Assembly: GCA_030428695.1 (NCBI GenBank) | Contig: JAUIEM010000216.1 | Span: 1 to 16,689 of the forward strand | Direction of reading: 5' to 3' | From: a bacterium | GTDB taxonomy: Bacteria > Planctomycetota > J058 > JAJDCP01 | DNA: 16,689 nucleotides | Shown here: positions 13,779 to 16,689 of the stretch, piece after piece | Position numbering within the stretch: position 1 is the first letter of the stretch | Layout of the letters: every line of letters begins with the position of its first letter | Position numbers and translations under genes: made by a program | The notes under the pieces: generated by a model | The model's database searches: none | The model's input: only the letters and a program-made list of their open reading frames with translations | Told to the model about the DNA's origin: nothing

Positions 13779-14309
13779 CGCTTCCTCCTCCGTCCGACGG
13801 CCCCTTAGCGCCCGGAGATGAACAAGGCGGGCATGCGGGCGCGCCTGCGGCGTGATGGTGGCACTTGCCTCACTCCACCTCCACCGGCACCAACCTCCGT
13901 CCCTCCCTCGTGCCTCGGTCGGGCCGCTCGGCCGCTTCGCTGTGTCCCTCTCGGTTCAGGTGTTCGGCCGCTGCGGCCTCTGCTCCTCGTTCCTCGGTGC
14001 CGAGACCTCGCCTGGCACCACGATTCCTGCCGTGTCCGCACCCTCGTCTTTTCCGGCCCCTTATCAGAGCAGCTCCTCCCGCCCCCGTCAAACGCGGCCG
14101 TCGTCCCATCGTCTGCGGCCACACGATGCACACCTGCCCTCGCGGACGAAGAGAGCCGCTCCCGGCGGCGAGCCGCTCTTCGGGCGGCCCGAGCTCCAGC
14201 GCGGCCCGGTCGGTACGAGCTCAACCCGATGAATGGAACGGGCGCCAGCTGCACACCAGCCGCCGGATGCTCTGGCTGTACCACTGACGGGTCGTCGCCC
14301 CCACGCGAA
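13779..14309. other. About 530 bases without a convincing gene
   Basis: The + strand of 13870-14140 is conspicuously pyrimidine-rich (runs such as CTCACTCCACCTCCACC), so the - strand is purine-rich. Open frames exist on both strands but lack ribosome sites, are Arg/Ser/Pro-rich and lack the third-position bias of the neighbours. Stems are visible: GGTGCC at 13996-14001 with GGCACC at 14014-14019, and GAAGAG at 14148-14153 with CTCTTC at 14176-14181. GAGCCGCTC is repeated directly at 14153 and 14170. The YfhO promoter must lie at the 13779 end. RNase P RNA, tmRNA and SRP RNA signatures were looked for and not seen. Confidence 0.5.
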
Positions 14310-14331
14310 ACGCCAGCCCCGAGGCTGGCGT
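14310..14331 (-). terminator. Hairpin terminator of the korAB operon
   Basis: CGCCAGCC (14311-14318) pairs with GGCTGGCG (14323-14330) around a four-base loop, plus an A-T pair at 14310/14331. On the - strand the stem is followed by TTTCGCG. It lies 27 bases after the korB stop codon, as expected for a Rho-independent terminator with a short T run. Confidence 0.7.
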
Positions 14332-14357
14332 CGCGCGTTCGGCGGAATGCCCGCGGC

Positions 14358-15377
14358 TCAGGTGACGGTGATCACGTCCCCGCTGTAGAGCAGCTTCTCG
14401 AGAGTGCCCTCGCCGACGGCCTCGATCTTCGAGGCTTCCTGGCCGAGCATCTGCGAGGTGTACTCGGACTGCTCGACCTTGCGGAAGATGCCGATCGGGA
14501 GCGGGAACTCCGGCGGCTGCATCTGCGCGAGGGTGAACGCGACGCCGGGGTTCTGCAGGGCCTCGTCGTGGACCTGCACGTCGTCCGCGCCGGCCTCGAC
14601 GATCACCGGCGCGCCGTTGCGGATCGCGATCGCCTTGTCGCTGTTGGTGCCGTACACCAGCGGCTTGCCGTGGTCGAGGTCGATCGTGTTGTCCGGGCGG
14701 ACCTTCTTGGAGATGATCGGTTCCCACACGCCGTCGTAGAAGATCGGGCAGTTCTGCAGGATCTCGATGAAGCTCGTGCCCTTGTGCTTGGTCGCCTCGT
14801 GCAGGATCTTCCGCATGTGCTTGCTGTCTTTGTCGTGGGTCCGGGCGACGAAGGTCGCGCCGGCGCCCAGGGCGACACTGGCCGGATTGAATGGCCGCTC
14901 GAGCGAGCCCTGCGGGGTGGTCTTGGTCTTCAGGCCCTGCGGGGAGGTCGGCGAATACTGGCCCTTGGTCAGGCCGTAGATCGCGTTGTTGAACATCAGG
15001 ATGTTCGCGTCGAGGTTGCGGCGCAGGATGTGGATCAGATGGTTGCCACCGATCGACAGCCCGTCACCGTCCCCGGTGATGATCCAGAGGTTCAGCTTGG
15101 GATTGGCCGCCTTGACGCCGAAGGCGATCGCCGGGGCCCGCCCGTGGATCCCGTGCACGCCGTAGGAGTTGACGTAGTAGGGGAAGCGCGAGCTGCAGCC
15201 GATGCCCGAGATGAAACACTGGTTCTCTTTGGGGATCCCCAGCTCGGCGAGCACCGTCAGCGTCTGCTTGAGGATGTAGTAGTCGCCGCAGCCGGGGCAC
15301 CAGCGTACATCCTGGTCGGAGGCGAACTCCTTGGAGTTCGGCTTGCGGGGCTTCTTGGGCTTGGTAGCCGTGCTCAT
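14358..15377 (-). CDS. korB: 2-oxoacid (2-oxoglutarate):ferredoxin oxidoreductase, beta subunit
   Basis: The 339-residue beta subunit carries thiamine diphosphate and a [4Fe-4S] cluster, and converts 2-oxoglutarate plus CoA to succinyl-CoA, CO2 and reduced ferredoxin, or the reverse. Cluster ligands are C27 and C30 (WCPGCGDYY), C61 (SGIGCSSRF) and C210 (LQNCPIF). H75-x-x-H78 (VHGIHGRAPAIA) is the HxxH motif of one branch of these enzymes. The TPP-magnesium motif is GDGDGLSIGGNH...MFNNAIYGLTKGQ. The sequence closely resembles KorB of actinobacteria from memory. The start is ATG 15377 with GAGAGGAAT ahead; an upstream GTG at 15404 lies next to the korA stop and lacks a ribosome site. The gap to korA is 27 bases, so they form an operon ending at the 14310 hairpin. 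Pyruvate as substrate cannot be fully excluded. Confidence 0.93.
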   Translation of the reverse strand: MSTATKPKKPRKPNSKEFASDQDVRWCPGCGDYYILKQTLTVLAELGIPKENQCFISGIGCSSRFPYYVNSYGVHGIHGRAPAIAFGVKAANPKLNLWIITGDGDGLSIGGNHLIHILRRNLDANILMFNNAIYGLTKGQYSPTSPQGLKTKTTPQGSLERPFNPASVALGAGATFVARTHDKDSKHMRKILHEATKHKGTSFIEILQNCPIFYDGVWEPIISKKVRPDNTIDLDHGKPLVYGTNSDKAIAIRNGAPVIVEAGADDVQVHDEALQNPGVAFTLAQMQPPEFPLPIGIFRKVEQSEYTSQMLGQEASKIEAVGEGTLEKLLYSGDVITVT

Positions 15378-15404
15378 GGTCGTATTCCTCTCGCTATCCG
15401 GCAC

Positions 15405-16689
15405 TCAGCGCGCCAGCACCTCGGCGATCTTGTCCTCGATTTCCGACACCTTGAAGGGCAACCCGCGGATCAGGTTGAAGCCCTCGCACTCCCGGGCGAA
15501 CGTGCCCTGGATCAGGAAACGCAGCTGCCCGAGGTTGATCTCGGGAATCAGGATCGTCTCGAAGCTGTCCAGGACGCTCTTCAGGTTCCGCGGGAACGGC
15601 ATGATCCAGCGCAGGTGGGCGTGGGAGACATCGCAGCCCTTGCCCTGCATGCTCTCGACGGCCTGGCGCACGACGCCGTAGGTCCCGCCCCAGCTCAGCA
15701 CGAGCAGCTTGCCGGACTGCGGCCCGAAGACCTCCTGCTCGGCGACGGTCTGGGCGATGTTCAACACCTTGTCGCGGCGGATCTCACACATCCGGTGGTG
15801 GTTGTCGGGGTCGTAGCTGATGTGGCCGGTGTCTTGCGCCTTCTCCAGCCCGCCGAGGCGGTGCTGCAGATCGGGGGTGCCGGGGATGGCCCACTGGCGC
15901 ACCAGCCGCTCGTCGCGGGCGTAGGGCAGGAAGTTGCCCTCGGCGTCGCGCTTGACCGAGTCGGCGGTCGCGATGTTCGGCTTGATCTTCGGCAGCTTGC
16001 TGATGTCCGGCAGCTTGAAGGGCTCGGAGCCGTTGCCGAGGTAGCCGTCGGTCAGCAGCACGACCGGGGTCATGTGCTCGAGGGCGATCTTGCACGCCTC
16101 GATCGCGGCGTAGAAGCAGTCGGACGGCGTCGAGGCGGCGATCACCGCGCAGGGGCATTCACCGTTGCGACCGAAGACGGTCTGCAGCAGGTCGGCCTGC
16201 TCGGTCTTGGTCGGCAGACCGGTCGAGGGGCCGCCGCGCTGCACGTTGACGACGACCAGGGGCAGCTCGAGCATGATCGCGAGGCCGAGGGCCTCACCCT
16301 TGAGCGCGAGGCCCGGGCCGGAGGTCGAGGTCACGCCGAGGGCGCCGCCGTAGGACGAGCCGACGGCGGCACAGATCGCCGCGATCTCGTCTTCCATCTG
16401 GGCGGTGCGCACGCCGTGCTCGCGCAGGGCCGACAGCTCCTGCAGGATCTGCGAGGCCGGGGTGATCGGGTAGCTGCCGAGGAACAGCGGCACGCCACTG
16501 AGCTCGGAGCCGGCGACCAGGCCCCAGGCGGTCAGGGTGTTGCCCATCAGGTTGCGGTACTTGCCGGCCTCGGTGGCCGCCGGACGCACCTCGTAGTTCA
16601 CGCCCATGAAGTCGCAGGTCAGCGCGTAGTTGTAGCCGGTCTTCATCGCCGTGATGTTCGCCTCGGCGACTTCCGGGATGCGCTTGAAC
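15405..16689 (-). CDS. korA: 2-oxoacid (2-oxoglutarate):ferredoxin oxidoreductase, alpha subunit (5' truncated by window)
   Basis: The frame is open to the window edge, so about 427 C-terminal residues are visible. Fused gamma-alpha subunits are usually near 600, so the N-terminal gamma domain lies outside. An internal Met at 16646 (MKTGYNYA) is not the start, since the frame continues as FKRIPEVAEANITA upstream. The alpha part shows FLGSYPITPASQILQEL, MEDEIAAICAAVGSSYGGALGVTSTSGPG, and VQRGGPSTGLPTKTEQADLLQ, the substrate- and TPP-contacting motifs of the family. HMTPVVLLTDGYLGNGSEP follows, and the C-terminal part has VLSWGGTYG. It pairs with KorB downstream to form the active heterodimer or its dimer. 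Confidence 0.93.
   Translation of the reverse strand, partial: FKRIPEVAEANITAMKTGYNYALTCDFMGVNYEVRPAATEAGKYRNLMGNTLTAWGLVAGSELSGVPLFLGSYPITPASQILQELSALREHGVRTAQMEDEIAAICAAVGSSYGGALGVTSTSGPGLALKGEALGLAIMLELPLVVVNVQRGGPSTGLPTKTEQADLLQTVFGRNGECPCAVIAASTPSDCFYAAIEACKIALEHMTPVVLLTDGYLGNGSEPFKLPDISKLPKIKPNIATADSVKRDAEGNFLPYARDERLVRQWAIPGTPDLQHRLGGLEKAQDTGHISYDPDNHHRMCEIRRDKVLNIAQTVAEQEVFGPQSGKLLVLSWGGTYGVVRQAVESMQGKGCDVSHAHLRWIMPFPRNLKSVLDSFETILIPEINLGQLRFLIQGTFARECEGFNLIRGLPFKVSEIEDKIAEVLAR

Noticed and set aside
12133..13821. 562-codon + strand frame opposite the YfhO gene
   Set aside because: It is Gln/Arg/Glu/Ala-rich, as expected for the reverse of a Leu/Ala-rich membrane protein.
13805..14287. 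Several overlapping open frames on both strands of the 13.8-14.3 kb gap
   Set aside because: None has a ribosome site or gene-like third positions; products are Arg/Ser/Pro-rich with no domain-like pattern.
15378..15404. GTG start of korB immediately after the korA stop
   Set aside because: It has no ribosome site, whereas the ATG at 15377 has a well-spaced GAGAGGAAT.

Overview
The window is very GC-rich DNA with almost exclusively G or C at third codon positions in the real genes. It looks like a chromosomal segment of a high-GC, Gram-negative-type bacterium. The mix of a fused formiminotransferase-cyclodeaminase, a two-subunit HxxH-type 2-oxoacid:ferredoxin oxidoreductase, an FAD-type protoporphyrinogen oxidase, a Uma2 nuclease, a SUKH protein and a large Ala/Pro/Gly-linked peptidoglycan hydrolase would suit Planctomycetota or Myxococcota relatives. 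That placement is inference from gene content. No rRNA, tRNA, CRISPR array, integrase or transposase gene was recognised.

Layout. Positions 1-113 carry the 3' end of a + strand gene, facing a - strand pair across a bidirectional hairpin terminator. The pair is hemG (867-2195) followed by a secreted protein of unknown function (189-809). Divergent from hemG is a two-gene + strand unit. It consists of a cysteine-rich acidic protein (2309-2842) whose end overlaps the start of a 915-residue multi-domain hydrolase (2832-5579). The hydrolase has an M15 zinc peptidase and two papain-like Cys/His modules, joined by low-complexity linkers, with no signal peptide. A convergent EamA-type permease (5583-6590) follows.

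The middle holds a small helical protein (6983-7246), a SUKH/SMI1-KNR4 protein with a recognisable promoter (7326-7793), and then a repeat-filled gap. That gap contains a roughly 293-bp MITE-like element (7932-8224) with imperfect terminal inverted repeats and three copies of a GC-rich module. ftcD (8288-9721), a convergent Uma2 nuclease (9827-10393) and a GH26-like secreted glycosidase (10604-11596) come next. A YfhO-type membrane protein (11605-13674) faces the glycosidase, and a 34-codon leader ORF overlaps the YfhO start by TGATG. About 530 bases of strand-asymmetric, apparently non-coding DNA follow. The right end is the korA-korB operon on the - strand; korA runs off the edge and korB ends in a clear hairpin terminator.

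How they work together. KorAB links 2-oxoglutarate to ferredoxin in central metabolism. FtcD channels one-carbon units from histidine breakdown into folate. HemG makes a heme precursor. GH26 and YfhO plausibly act on cell-surface polysaccharide. The least ordinary system is the coupled Cys-rich protein and three-module peptidoglycan hydrolase. It resembles a cell-wall-targeting effector or a non-classically exported lysin more than a housekeeping enzyme.
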